64,000 nt of DNA, taken from assembly GCA_036186865.1 (NCBI GenBank), contig AP025053.1:9087261-9151260 (forward strand), given 5' to 3'. A program made the position numbers and the translations under genes. Of this stretch, positions 36,727-47,480 are shown piece after piece. Source of the stretch: Eustoma russellianum (lineage: Eukaryota; Streptophyta; Magnoliopsida; Gentianales; Gentianaceae). The notes under the pieces were generated by a model, which saw nothing but the letters and a program-made list of their open reading frames with translations, was not told where the DNA came from and searched no databases. Positions within the stretch are counted from its first letter, which is position 1. Each line of letters opens with the position of its first letter.

Positions 36727-36989
36727 AGGTTAGTCACAATTTTTTATGTACCTCATTAGGCGAAAGTGTGTATGTGTTGATGTACTTATACACATGTATA
36801 TACATAATGTGTGTCTGTAAGTACTTTATATTTTGTATTATTTTTTTTCAATACTGATGGCACCGACAAGTTACCGACGACACCCGTCGTCGCAAATTTG
36901 AAATAACGACGACACATGAAATAGCGACGCCACAGTAATAGCGACGGACTTTCGTCGCTAGTGCGTCGCAAAATTTTCGACTAAAAGCT
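36727..36989 (+). promoter_or_regulatory. Third internal array of TAGCGACG motifs, before the second gene
   Basis: After AT-rich sequence, a cluster at about 36856-36975 carries ACCGACGA, CGTCGTCGC, AATAGCGACG and TTCGTCGCTA copies. It directly precedes a pyrimidine-rich leader, so the second CACTA gene appears to have its own motif-bearing promoter. Confidence 0.55.
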
Positions 36990-37132
36990 GAAAAGCCTTC
37001 TCTTCTTCCCCATTTCTTCCCCACGCAATTTCTTCCCACCCCCACGGTGAAATCCCCTCTCAGACCCCCGGCGAAATCCCCTCTCCTCCCCCGGCGAAAT
37101 CCCATTTCTTCTCCGGTGACCTCCCTTCTCCG
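36990..37132 (+). other. Probable non-coding first exon of the second CACTA gene
   Basis: A pyrimidine-rich leader with a repeat of about 25 bp (GGCGAAATCCC(CTCTC) at about 37045, 37068 and 37092) ends at a plausible donor, CCG|GTTAGT. The following intron would run to the acceptor CTTGCAG at 45228. It would contain an AT minisatellite and the LINE, making it about 8.1 kb, or about 1.7 kb without the LINE. Confidence 0.5.
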
Positions 37133-37189
37133 GTTAGTTTTTCTTCCTATTTCGTTTTTAATGATTTTAATTAGTTATATTTCATTTTA

Positions 37190-37577
37190 TACATATATAC
37201 ACTACACACGCACACTACATATATATACATTATATATATATAAACACGCACATATACACACACTCGGTGTATTTTATAAAATATATATGTAGATACATAC
37301 ATATATATGTATAAGTGTATAGATCTACATATGTATATACGGATCTACATATATATATGGGTATATATGTATGTATGTATAGATGTGTAGATGCATATAT
37401 ATAAACACATGGTTTTGTATAAAAGTGTATCTATATATATATATACGGTTTTTGATATATACATATATACGGTTTTATACATGTATATATATATATATAT
37501 TTCCACTGTTTTTAGGTATATATACATAAATATATATACATATACGGTTTTACATTTATATATATATATATCTCACT
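37190..37577. repeat. AT-rich minisatellite, left part
   Basis: TATATA runs are punctuated by ACGGTTTT and CACTGTTTTT phrases. The same order (CGGTTTTTGATATATACATA, then CATGTATATA, then TTTCACTGTTTTTAGGTAT) recurs at 44174-44250. A repeat unit of a few hundred bases was thus present before the LINE inserted at 37591. Confidence 0.75.
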
Positions 37578-37590
37578 GTTTTTATAAATA

Positions 37591-38664
37591 TTTTTTTTAT
37601 AAAAGCTATTTTATTAGATCAAAGCCTCACTTTTGGCGGAGGAAAACCATTACACAAATGTCAGAATACGTAAATAAAAGATCAAAAAGCCAATGATGAG
37701 ATATCTCCAGTCGTATACGATATGTCGCATTAAAACCTTGCCAAGAAAAATCACCCTTGTGGATAAAACCTTGGCGAAGGAAAAAGCGTGCATATTTATA
37801 CGACTGTCATTGATACCGAAGCTGTACAATACAGTATATAAAAAGTGTGTATATGCAGCTGTCCGCCGACTATGTATGCCACTGGAGTTGAAAAGAAATG
37901 CCAATTTGAGTTGGACTATGTTGAAATATTGCCATTTTAGCGTTCCCAGGGTGATGCTCCGTCCAAATATCATCCACGCATAAAAGCATCCAAGTGGTGT
38001 TGATCAGCCATGTCATCCAAACCGCAATGACCAGCCATGCAACAGCGAAATAAAAACATGTGTGAACCTTATCGAGGTTACAAGAGAATGAATCAATGCA
38101 GGAGAAAGAACACATACCCAACCTGCCTGCACCAATTGATGGACAGGCAGGGTTATGGAAGGAGAGCCAATCCATATGAAAGACCCAGGCCAAATCTTGT
38201 TCGTGAGAATGCATCCACACCGTCGCCATACATAGATGTGCGTCAAGGCAATTGATAAAGATATCCCCCAGATGTCTCCCAGCACCAAGCACAGTGGGTA
38301 AACATATGATCAACCGAGATACATGAATCAAATAAATTATACTCAGCAGCGTAGTAAAACTGGAAATCGTGAGCTGAAATGCCAAAGGAAAGAAACGCAC
38401 CATGCCTGCCCGCACCAAAGTTGGTGCAGGCAGAAAAGATGTGACAGTGCCAATCCGTATGGAAGACTGCATGGTTTTCTAGTGTAGCCAGCGCACGCCA
38501 AATATAACTCATAGCGGGCACCGCAGCAATTGATCCAGGTAACAACGTTAAAAAGTATCAACAAATAAATTATATAGCAACAGTGTTTAAGATAAGAAGT
38601 ATGCGTACCGGGTCTGCCCGTGACTGTTAGGACACGGGCAGAAGGTTCAAATAACCGCAAGCCA
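37591..38664 (-). other. LINE 3' UTR with repeated stem-loops
   Basis: Three inverted repeats are present: CCTGCCTG..CAGGCAGG at about 38120-38147, CTGCC(C/T)GCACCAA..TTGGTGC at about 38403-38433 and TCTGCCCGTG..CACGGGCAGA at about 38606-38642. Around the first two the flanks are also related (CATA(C/T)GGATTGGC on one side). The last 130 bp (37595-37790) is the piece conserved in the truncated copies at 18735-19230 and 25621-25684. Frames of 100-200 codons here have no domain signature and look incidental. Confidence 0.65.
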
Positions 38665-41600
38665 TTAAATTGGGCGTAACTGCGCCGATGTGAGATCCAG
38701 TGCGACGGATGCCTTAACCATGGGAGGAAGAGTATGACTGTTGTACAATCCCGTTGTAGGATGCATCATTGCATGTTGAGCAAGATAATGTGCCGGCATA
38801 TTATTCTCGCGATAAGTATGAAGCAGTACCAGCCTATGCTGACTAACCAGACTGTGAAGCTGCTGAAGATGATAATTTCCCACTGGTTGCCGATGCTTAC
38901 CTAGTAAGGCTAGCATTTGAGCACAATCTGATTCCACCATAAGCGAACGGTATAAGGGTAGAAAATAAATCAGGCCAAAAAGAGTAGCTTGAATCTCTGC
39001 CTGTAGCGGTGTACTAAGAGGGAGACGAAAAGAAAGGGCCCGGATACAACTCCCATCGTGATTACGCAATATAACTCCTCCTGCTGCATAATGTTGTCCA
39101 ACTGCTGCATCCACATTTAACTTGAGACGCCCAGAAAGGGGTGTTTGCCACCGAATAACCCGAAGACGAGGAGTACGAATCCGAGGGAGCCAGGAGAGAG
39201 ATAGCAAAGGACCCGCTGCCAGCTTGGTGCCCTGGACACTCATCGCCCAAACGTGTATATCAAAGTGAATAGAGTTACGTAATGCCGTCGTCGAAAAAAT
39301 TGTTGTGTCCCCATAGATGAGCTGTGCATATTGATTCCAAATATTTGATAAAACTATCGCAGGAATGACAACCTTCAAAACACCCGCAAGTGATGTAGAA
39401 TTGGACCGATACCACCAAGAGAGTAAATATTGGCGCAAAGGCAGAGATGTCGGTGGTACTCCATGTAATTCAGCAGCAAAAAAACTCCAAAAATGCCGAA
39501 TGCGTGAACACGAAATGAATATATGGTCCACTGTGGCTGAATGCGATTTGCAAAAAGGGCATTGTGTAGGACGCACCACTAAATAATTTCCGATGTAATC
39601 TTCAAATGGCATGGCTGAATGGAAAAAACGCCATAATAAAAGTCGAACAGAGGGAGAGTGGTGTTTAGACCAAATAAATGCTGTCGAGAGTAAGGTTGGG
39701 TGCGAAACCCGACATATATCATATGCCGACTTAAGTGAAAACACTCCAGAAGGCGTGGCGGTCCATGATGGGAATGCGCCTAGTCCAGTTGCATGAGAGG
39801 AGCAGATGGGGTGAATGCGACAGATAGACTTCCAAACCGCAGAATCTGGTAGCCTGGGAGTATAGTCCCCCCGTCTTCCATATTTAAGATGCATATATCG
39901 ACTCCATAATGTATCCTGGCATTGATATTGCCACCATATACGACATGTATATGCTTGTTGCAGCTCACGAAGACTGCGAAGTCCTAATCCACCCTCCTCG
40001 ATTGGAGTGGTCATAGAGTTCCAAGCGACCCAATGGCGTCTATCTCCCCAAAAGAATGATGCCATCTTCCTGTCAAGCATTCGAATGACAGACTGAGGCA
40101 TGCCGCCTGCCGCCAAAATATGTAAGGGGAGCGCTGCAATAACGGAGCGTAGTAGCACAAGCCGACCTGTGAATGATAAGAGTCGAGAATGCCAACCCTG
40201 TAATCGGTCATCCACATGCTGTGATAATGACAAACAGTGACTAGCCCGAGGGATGCCCTTATGAAGATAAGAACCCAGATAGCGAAAAGGCAGAGAGATT
40301 TGGCGCATGCCTAGGATTCCTTTTATATTTTGACATTGTCGCGCTGTAATATTGGATGATGGAATGAAGCTGCTTTTACCAAAATTAACTTTCTGTCCTG
40401 ATGCAGCTTCATATGTAGTGAGAAATGCATGAAAATGGCGAAGATTCCGTTGAGTACCTTGCAGGAAGATAAGTAGATCATCCGCATAAGCCAAGTGCGA
40501 AATTGTCATAGGGATTCTACCCAGGCGAAAAGTGTGAATGCTGCCTGTGGAAACCAATGCCTTCAATCCGCGACTAAAACCCTCAGATGATAATATAAAT
40601 AATAAAGGTGACAAGGGATCCCCCTGCTTAACTCCTTTAAAGGGACGGAAGTATGGAGATGGCTGCCCATTAATTAATACTGACATCCGCGTTGCACCTA
40701 GGTGACTAATAATAATTCTAATGAAAAAGTCAGAGAACCCAACTTTCTTAGAAGCAGTTGGAGATAGTCCCAACTAACCCGATCGAAAGCCTTCATCATA
40801 TCTAATTTCAAACACAACTGTGGTCCGCCTCTATCCAACATATGCACCATTTCACGAGCCAACAGAACTTGAGTAGAGATATCATTTCCCGCAAGGAAAC
40901 CCGTTTGCTCTGGAGATATTAGTTTTGGAAGGAGCTGATTCAAACGAGTAGCAATAATACGGGTGCAGACTTTGCTGATGAAATTTGTAAGACAGATTGG
41001 ACGGAAATCAACAAAAGTCTGGGGTGACTGCACTTTTGGAATGAGAGTGAGTAAAGCACTAGCCATAACCTTTGGCTGAGGAACCCCAAGGAAAAATTCC
41101 TGCACAGCCTTTAGCACATCCGAATGTATTATCTGCCAACATGAACGATAGAATTGCCCAGTAAAACCGTCAAGACCTGCCGCACTATGTGGATCCAAAC
41201 CCCATACCGCTGCTTTGACCTCAGACTCCAATGGCAATTGTGTAAGCATGAAGTTATCCTCAACAGTGACTAAACACGGGATATGGGATAATATTTCTGT
41301 ATGATTGTCGGTCGGCACATGGGCAAATAACTCCGCATAAAAATCCACTGCTGTCCTCATCAAATCCTCCTGTTGTGTCAACAATGTTCCCTGTGAATCT
41401 TGAAGTTGACGAATGCATAGCTGTGAACGCCTACCTTTGACCAGAGAGTGGAAATATCTGGTATTAGCATCCCCATCTTGTAACCATTTGACACGAGCCT
41501 TTTGTTTCCAGTATAGGAGTTCATATTTGGAAGCAAGCAAATACTGTGCCTTAGCCTGATAATAAGTCTCTCGCGCTTCCTCTGTAGAGGTGACATCCCA

Positions 41601-42524
41601 GTTATTTTCTGCTTGATTGAGTGCATTTTCGGCCGCCTGCAAATTGCTAAAAATATCTCCAAAGATAGTCTTATTCCAGTGCTGAATATCTTTCTTTAGA
41701 GAGAATAATTTGTTATAGAAACCGCGCATACCACCTGTTGTTGGATATGACTGCCATGCATGCCTGACGTAACTATCAAAATCTAGATGCTGAAGCCATG
41801 CATCCAAAAACCTGAAAGTTCGACGAGGTGGTTGGACACTTGCCTGACATTGTATTAAAAGAGGAGTGTGGTCCGATGTAACCCGCGGCAAGTGAGAGAG
41901 CTTTAGCACATCAAACATATCATGCATCAAGGAGTTAATAAATGTCCAGTCTAGTCTCCTGCGGACTCGGCCAAGGCCGCGGCCTTCAGCCCAAGTATAG
42001 CGGGTGCCAAAATACGGTGGGGACATAAGTGAGCAAGCCTCGATACAGTCATTAAAATCCTGTAAAGCAGATAAAGAAGGGGTAGAACGACCACTATGAT
42101 CATCAAGTGAGCGGAACGTATTAAAGTCTCCGCCAATCAACCATGGCAATTGCAAGCCCGTGGAGAAATCCTCTAAGGCACGCCACAAAAGTTGACGCTG
42201 TGTGATTGTATGTCTGGCATAAACTAAGAGAGAACGAAGGTATGCTGCTGCGCAACGGATGAAAGAGTCAAATGGAGCACTTGGTCTTGATCCTGTGTGC
42301 CAAGTATACGAAACTCATTATCCCGCCAAAAAAAACCATATATGCTCTGATTGTGAAGAAAAACAGTGGGAAAAACCAAGACGCAAACAAAACCTATGTA
42401 TTTGTGTTGAGGAATGTTTGGGCTCTATTAAAGCTAGCAAATTTATACGATATTCTCTAAGTAACTGCTGTAGTCGAGGCAAGGATGTACGCATGCCTCG
42501 AATGTTCCAAATTAACATATTCAT
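38665..42524 (-). pseudogene. LINE ORF2: endonuclease, reverse transcriptase, zf-RVT, RNase H
   Basis: The apurinic-type endonuclease begins at 42524 (MNMLIWNIRGM, LLALIEPKH), overlapping ORF1 by 68 bp. After a frameshift near 42320-42190 it continues with WLIGGDFNT and TSDHTPLL. Reverse transcriptase follows in the 496-codon frame (42188-40698): LTLIPK, FRPICL and LDMMKAFDRVSWDYL. After one more frameshift near 40736 the 702-codon frame (40773-38665) has GVKQGDPLSP and the catalytic YADD, then FSLKSAY and a CPFC..HIFISC zinc motif. RNase H (RVT_3) ends it with NVDAA, AEIQA and ESDC. The last catalytic position reads PAHYLA rather than the usual ADxLA. The product would nick target DNA and copy the element RNA by target-primed reverse transcription. 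Confidence 0.85.
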
Positions 42525-43878
42525 TGAGAAAGGTTAGAGTCACTTCCCTGAACGATCTGAGATGCACTACGTGTAAGAATTGTCGACGGTGGTAGGGGGG
42601 CAACTCCTTTCGACTGCGGCGCTTCCGACGTGGGACAACAGGCACAAACGGTGCCTCCTCCGGGTGATCCGGTAATCGCGATATTAGCATGGCATCATCC
42701 GGTGAAGAATTTAACATTTCCATGCGACGTGCGACTTCCACAGGGACGATTAGAGGGCCATCAGCGTGTGCTTCCGTCGGCAGTTCTGTGTCGGACAAGT
42801 GACCAAATTCAGTATGTGGGATGTCCTCAGGAATCTGGTGATCTGGAGCATCACAGAAATTATCTTGTAGAGAATCTGCATCAACAGGCTGCGAGTCAGG
42901 CTCAGCGATAGCCGGGATAGAAGGAGCCGGCGGCTCTGTTACTGGTGGCAAATTAGACGCTGGCTGGGAAGATGAAGGTGCCTGAGAAGGTGGGATAGCT
43001 GCCTTCTTCTTAATTGGAGTCCATCGCTGTCTTATCGGTCGAGATGGTGGCGGCGGTGGAGGTGGCGGAATGGTAGACTGAGCCGATTGCTGTGGCGCAC
43101 AAGTCGAATGATCATGGCCTAGTCGACGAGAGGCAGTACAATATTTTGGCAAATCTTCATAAACCACTGTCTGCAGTATAAGTCGTTGTTTTGCCTGCAG
43201 GTATATTTTTTGCGGGAGCTCTTGTGAAACATCAACTTCCACACAGATTCTTGCCACTGACGGTCGAAGAGCATCCGATGTCGCTACATCTAATTTGAGT
43301 GGGGAGCCTATCGGCTTCACTATCTCAAATAAAGCTTCTCGGCAGTGTAAGTGAACCGGCAACCCAGGAAAAGCCACCCAAACAGGAACAATGGGAACAT
43401 CAGTCATGGGGTCAAAATCGACTGTCCATTTAGTGATACGCATATGACAGCCTGAGATATGCCATGATCTACGATAGAAACAACGGAGATAATCTGCTTC
43501 TTGTCGAAAATTCAAAAGGATGTGAGATTGATCAATAAGGGTAATGCGCAGATCATTATGAAAGCCAATTTTTTCAAATACTTCGCGGATCACCTTCAAT
43601 GGTGGCCTTCCATACCAAAACGTGCTAACCAAAGAATATTTGAATGGCGCAGCTAATGCATCAATTTCGGAATCAAGAAAAGAGATCATGGGAATACCTT
43701 TGTGCCTCGATACCGTTTTGGGTGAAATGGAGATTTTCGCCGCTGACGAGTCTCCCATCACCACGGCAGAAAACGAAGGTGCCGTGGCTGCCATTGTGAG
43801 TAATAATGCTGAGGCACCGATCGGATGGAATAAAAAACTGTTTGCAGCAAAAAGGAGAGTGATTTCGGTAGATGGCAA
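42457..43878 (-). CDS. LINE ORF1: DUF4283 protein with altered zinc knuckle
   Basis: An open frame of 473 codons. The likely start is the second Met at 43794 (MAATAPSFSAVVMGDSS), since the first 28 residues look like leader sequence. A DUF4283 domain follows (FWYGRPPL, FHNDLRITLI, RITKWTVDFDP, PVWVAFPGLPVHL) to about residue 215. Then comes a CCHC knuckle of the zf-CCHC_4 type reading YCTASRRLGHDHSTC, in which the second Cys is Ser. A long Pro/Ser/Glu-rich tail follows. Plant L1 ORF1 proteins bind the element RNA in the particle. The knuckle change may weaken this; otherwise the frame is intact. Confidence 0.78.
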   Translation of the reverse strand: MPSTEITLLFAANSFLFHPIGASALLLTMAATAPSFSAVVMGDSSAAKISISPKTVSRHKGIPMISFLDSEIDALAAPFKYSLVSTFWYGRPPLKVIREVFEKIGFHNDLRITLIDQSHILLNFRQEADYLRCFYRRSWHISGCHMRITKWTVDFDPMTDVPIVPVWVAFPGLPVHLHCREALFEIVKPIGSPLKLDVATSDALRPSVARICVEVDVSQELPQKIYLQAKQRLILQTVVYEDLPKYCTASRRLGHDHSTCAPQQSAQSTIPPPPPPPPSRPIRQRWTPIKKKAAIPPSQAPSSSQPASNLPPVTEPPAPSIPAIAEPDSQPVDADSLQDNFCDAPDHQIPEDIPHTEFGHLSDTELPTEAHADGPLIVPVEVARRMEMLNSSPDDAMLISRLPDHPEEAPFVPVVPRRKRRSRKELPPYHRRQFLHVVHLRSFREVTLTFLNEYVNLEHSRHAYILASTTAVT

Positions 43879-44011
43879 TCACAGAATCCACAGGGCGTGA
43901 GCGGTAGAAGAAGAAGGATGGAGAGCGAGTGAGAATTTCCGGCGGCGGTGGCTAACGCCGCAAGAGCGCCCAGGATCGCCAAAGCTGCGCCGTCATCAGC
44001 CAAAAAAGATT

Positions 44012-44017
44012 GTTTTT

Positions 44018-44066
<49 letters not shown>

Positions 44067-44105
44067 TTTCACATATGTATATATATAGTTCACTGTTTTT
44101 TCTAG

Positions 44106-44147
<42 letters not shown>

Positions 44148-44575
44148 CGGCAGTTATATATATATGTATATACGGTTTTTGATATATACATATATACGTT
44201 TTTATACATGTATATATATATATATATTTCACTGTTTTTAGGTATGTATACATAAATATATATATATATACGGTTTTATATTTATATATATATATCTCAC
44301 AGTTTTTTTATAAATATATATATAGATAGATATATATATATACGGTTTCACATATGTATATATATATAGTTCACTGTTTTTTTAAGTTTATATATATACA
44401 TATATATATACGGCAGTTATATATATATATATGTATATACAAAATATATATTTCGGTGTATATGTATTATATATATATATATATATATATATATTCGGTG
44501 TATATATGTATTATATATATATATATTTCGGTGTATATATGTATTATATATATATATATATATCCATTAAGTAAT
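44012..44575. repeat. AT-rich minisatellite, right part
   Basis: It continues the tract interrupted by the LINE. (TA)n runs at 44025-44064 and 44110-44146 alternate with ACGG, TTCACTGTTTTT and TTCGGTGTATATATGTATTA phrases. The last of these is repeated three times at about 44450-44550. Confidence 0.8.
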
Positions 44576-45233
44576 TTTTGGCTTAATTGACTTTAATTTT
44601 ATGAATAGTATGTTTCAATAGTTAAGATATAATATGTGATGAAATATGACTAAATTTGAATGTATATAATATATTATAAGACAAATATATATAAATGTAT
44701 ATATAAATGATTTATTTATTTTTTGCCCTTAGGCCTTTTATGAAAAAATAACCTTATTATGTAGTACACATGTATATATGTATAATATATATGTTAAGAT
44801 ATGAAAATGAATAAGTTTTGGATATTACATACTATTTTGCCTTGCATGTACCGAAAAAGGGCTGTTGGTGACTAGGGTGCGTATGCACCAAAATTGTTGT
44901 TAAGGTTGAATTAGTAGAAATGTGGTGTGCTTGGCCAATGAATGATGCATGTACAAACTGTTTTGTAAGACTTCTCCGCATGAATTTCGGTATGATACTA
45001 GTTCAAGGTGTTTACTAAGCTCGAGAGTTGGATTTGTATTTGTCTTTGGAGAGGTTATTAAGGCCGGGAAACCTCCGATAAACGAATAGGTCATGCCGAA
45101 ATTTTCAAAATTATTAATATCTTGCATTAAATGTATGTAAACACTTGTCATTTTTTGGACATCTTATTTGTCTGGCCAACTAACCCTAAACTCGTTGAAT
45201 GTGCCTTTTAAATTTTTCACCCTTGCAGATCTG
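44576..45233 (+). other. Rest of the long intron of the second CACTA gene
   Basis: No gene is seen. A block at about 45058-45115 (AAGGCCGGGAAACCTCCGAT, then AAACGAATAGGTCATGC) recurs at 46366-46428 in a later intron of the same gene. The intron ends TTTTTCACCCTTGCAG at 45228, six bases before the start codon at 45234. Confidence 0.6.
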
Positions 45234-47173
45234 ATGGCTAGTGAGGGTTTACCGACTCGATCCACCTACCCACCATCTAAACATGACATCTCAGGAGAGT
45301 TTAATATGTTCCTCTCTCAGCATGAGCAGCTTGGGTCGGTTTCGACCGCAGCTCTTGCTGCAGACGCAGACCTTTTAGGGTCTGCTGAGAGGTCCGCACC
45401 CCCCCGATCTACGTCGCCACCCACACCCACCGGTTCAGCACCTCATCCGGCGTCTGATGCGGCATCGGACGAGGGTGTCATACCAGGGCGTCGTGCTCCC
45501 TTGGTCACATGATACCCATACGTAAGTAATGATTTATTTTTTCTAACAAGTTTTCAAATATATTTCACGCGTTATTTTTTCCTAACAACTTCACCTCTTT
45601 CAGGTTTGCACCGGACTCGGGCCAGATTTCCAGTTGCATCACTCGGTCCTTCCACCTGTGGCAGGACCCAGCTGGATATGCCTGGTCCCGTGTCACCCCG
45701 CAGACACGTAGGTTCTACTGGGATGAGTTTCAGGTATTCAAATTTGATGAATTTCACTTTTTGATACGTAATCGATCATTACTTTTCTAACCACGTTTTT
45801 ACTTTTCCTCCGTATAATAATTGCAGAAGGCGTACAGCTGGCCAGCTGACATCGCCCACGACGTGGAGCAGGCCTGGCGGAAGAGGGCCGCCAAACGCTA
45901 CAGGGACTTCGTCAACTCGCACAAGACCAAGTGGGAGCGTGACCCCAATTCTGCCAGGCCTGCCTACGTATCCGAGGCCACCTGGGCGGGTGGATAGAAG
46001 GGTGGATGGACCCTGCTACCCAAGCCCGCAGCGCCCGGAACGCGGCGAACCGGCGCAGCGGCAATGTACAGGGCCCAGCACCTGCCACACACTCAGGTGG
46101 TTCGGTTTCCCACGCCACCACGATGCGTTCTATGGTAAGTATTTTAATATTGGATTATTTAGATTCATTGATTTCATTGGATTATTTAGATTCATTGACT
46201 TAAGTGGATTATTTACATTCATTGACTTAAGTGGATTATTTATATTCATTGATTTCTTATGTTGCGCTGTTGTTTTTTTTGGTATTCGTATGTGGTTAAT
46301 TTAAGTAGTATATGTGTTCATTTGCCTTTTTCTTTTTATTTTTGCTTTGACTTGGGATAGGCCTTTAAGGCCGGGATACCTCCGATAAACGAATAGGTCA
46401 TGCAGAAATTTTTAAAATTCTGGATTTCACTAACATATTTTATTTCATTCTTTTAGCAGGAGGAGAAAGGGGAGTGGCCAGCCTCCTACGATCTCTTCTA
46501 CAAGACGCATCGGAAGAAAGCCTCCGACGGGACAGAGGACTGGATCACGGCGAAGGCCCACGACATCAGTGTAAGTAGACTACGATATCATTTGTTTTTT
46601 CCTTAGTTTGTTTTATTGCTAAACCCTAAACCCTAACAATTCTTATTCTCATTTCAGGACGAGTACAACAGATTACTCGCACATAGGGGAGAAGAGGCCG
46701 ACAAGAACCGCGCTTATTGGGATGCGGTTCGGACCGTCGGCCCTCGGAATAAGAAGAAGAGGGAGGTGTACGGGGTTGGATCAGCAGCGCCGCGATTTTT
46801 TCCCGAAGTTCTGCATCCAGGTGCTTCCTCTGAGGCCAGCACCTCCGCGCCTTCTACGGCCCCAGAGAATCTTTCACGCCTGGAATCAGAGCATGCGGCG
46901 CTGCAGCATGAGGTGGAGACCATCAGGGCGCAGCATGAGGAGAGTGTACAGGCACTGCGGTCGCAGCTGACTCAGACCCAGCAGGAGCTGCAGCAGTCGC
47001 TTCAGCAGGCGCTTCAGCAGGCGGTTGAGCATGCGCAGCAGCAGACGAACCAGCAAATCTCGCAGCTATCGCATCTCATCATCTCTATCATTTCCAGCTC
47101 CTCGCAGCCTCAGCCTCCCCCTCCTGATGGTCACTCTTCTCCGCATGATCCCCCTCCATCTTTCTCTGTATAG
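45234..47173 (+). pseudogene. Transposase_24-type second CACTA gene, five coding exons
   Basis: Exons with GT-AG borders: 45234-45521, 45604-45733, 45827-46134, 46457-46570 and 46658-47173. After a Ser/Pro/Ala-rich start, exons 2-5 spell a Transposase_24 protein: FYWDEFQ, KAYSWPADIAHDVEQAW, WIEGWMDP, ARSARNAANRRSG, THSGGSVSHA, then FYKTHRKKASDG. It ends in a Gln-rich coiled coil (LSRLESEHAALQHEVE, then SQLTQTQQELQQSLQQALQQ) and a Pro/Ser tail. Proteins of this kind accompany TNP2 in plant CACTA elements, and an end-binding role like maize TNPA is likely. Two single-base shifts break it: one in exon 1 (the TGA at 45510 is otherwise in frame) and one near 45988, where WAGG-stop should pass into WIEGW. 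Confidence 0.78.
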
Positions 47174-47480
47174 TATTTCATTTTTTTGATTTTTCGTACA
47201 GTCTATTTTATTTATTGTATTGACATATTCTTTGTACTTTTATATTTTATATGACATTTATACGGATTCTATTTCGTTTGTGTTGTTTAATTATACGAAC
47301 TTCAATACGCAAGTACTGTATTTCTGTATAATATTCGTACAAATGATTTAATATACAAAATAAAATATATTATAAAAATTAAATAATAATAAAAACTATT
47401 TAATTAATAATATATTGTATTATTTATAAATTAAAAATATTTAATATTTAATATTAAATTAATATTAATTATTAAATTAA
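47174..47480 (+). other. 3' flank of the second CACTA gene
   Basis: AT-rich, no gene. It includes TTAATATTTAATATTAAAT-type palindromic AT runs at about 47395-47480 just before the 3' motif array. Polyadenylation is expected here, but no single signal stands out. Confidence 0.5.

Larger units (their letters stand above)
37591..44011 (-). mobile_element. Full-length L1-type LINE with RNase H domain
   Basis: The element is bordered by GTTTTTATAAATA (37578-37590) and GTTTTTTATAAATA (44012-44025), a target duplication with one extra T. Next to the left copy the minus strand ends in an A-rich tail. On the minus strand the order is: 5' leader (44011-43879), ORF1 (43878-42457), endonuclease and reverse transcriptase with zf-RVT and RNase H (42524-38665), and a 1.07-kb 3' UTR. 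It is about 6.4 kb, consistent with a complete copy. ORF2 carries at least two frameshifts. Confidence 0.88.

Noticed and set aside
37345..37696. Frames rich in Tyr and Ile, such as 37391-37696 and 44354-44590
   Set aside because: They are translations of TATATA microsatellites.
37870..38472. A 200-codon minus-strand frame and several overlapping ones downstream of LINE ORF2
   Set aside because: They lie in the LINE 3' UTR, overlap in several frames and have no domain signature. The stem-loops and repeated units explain the sequence better.
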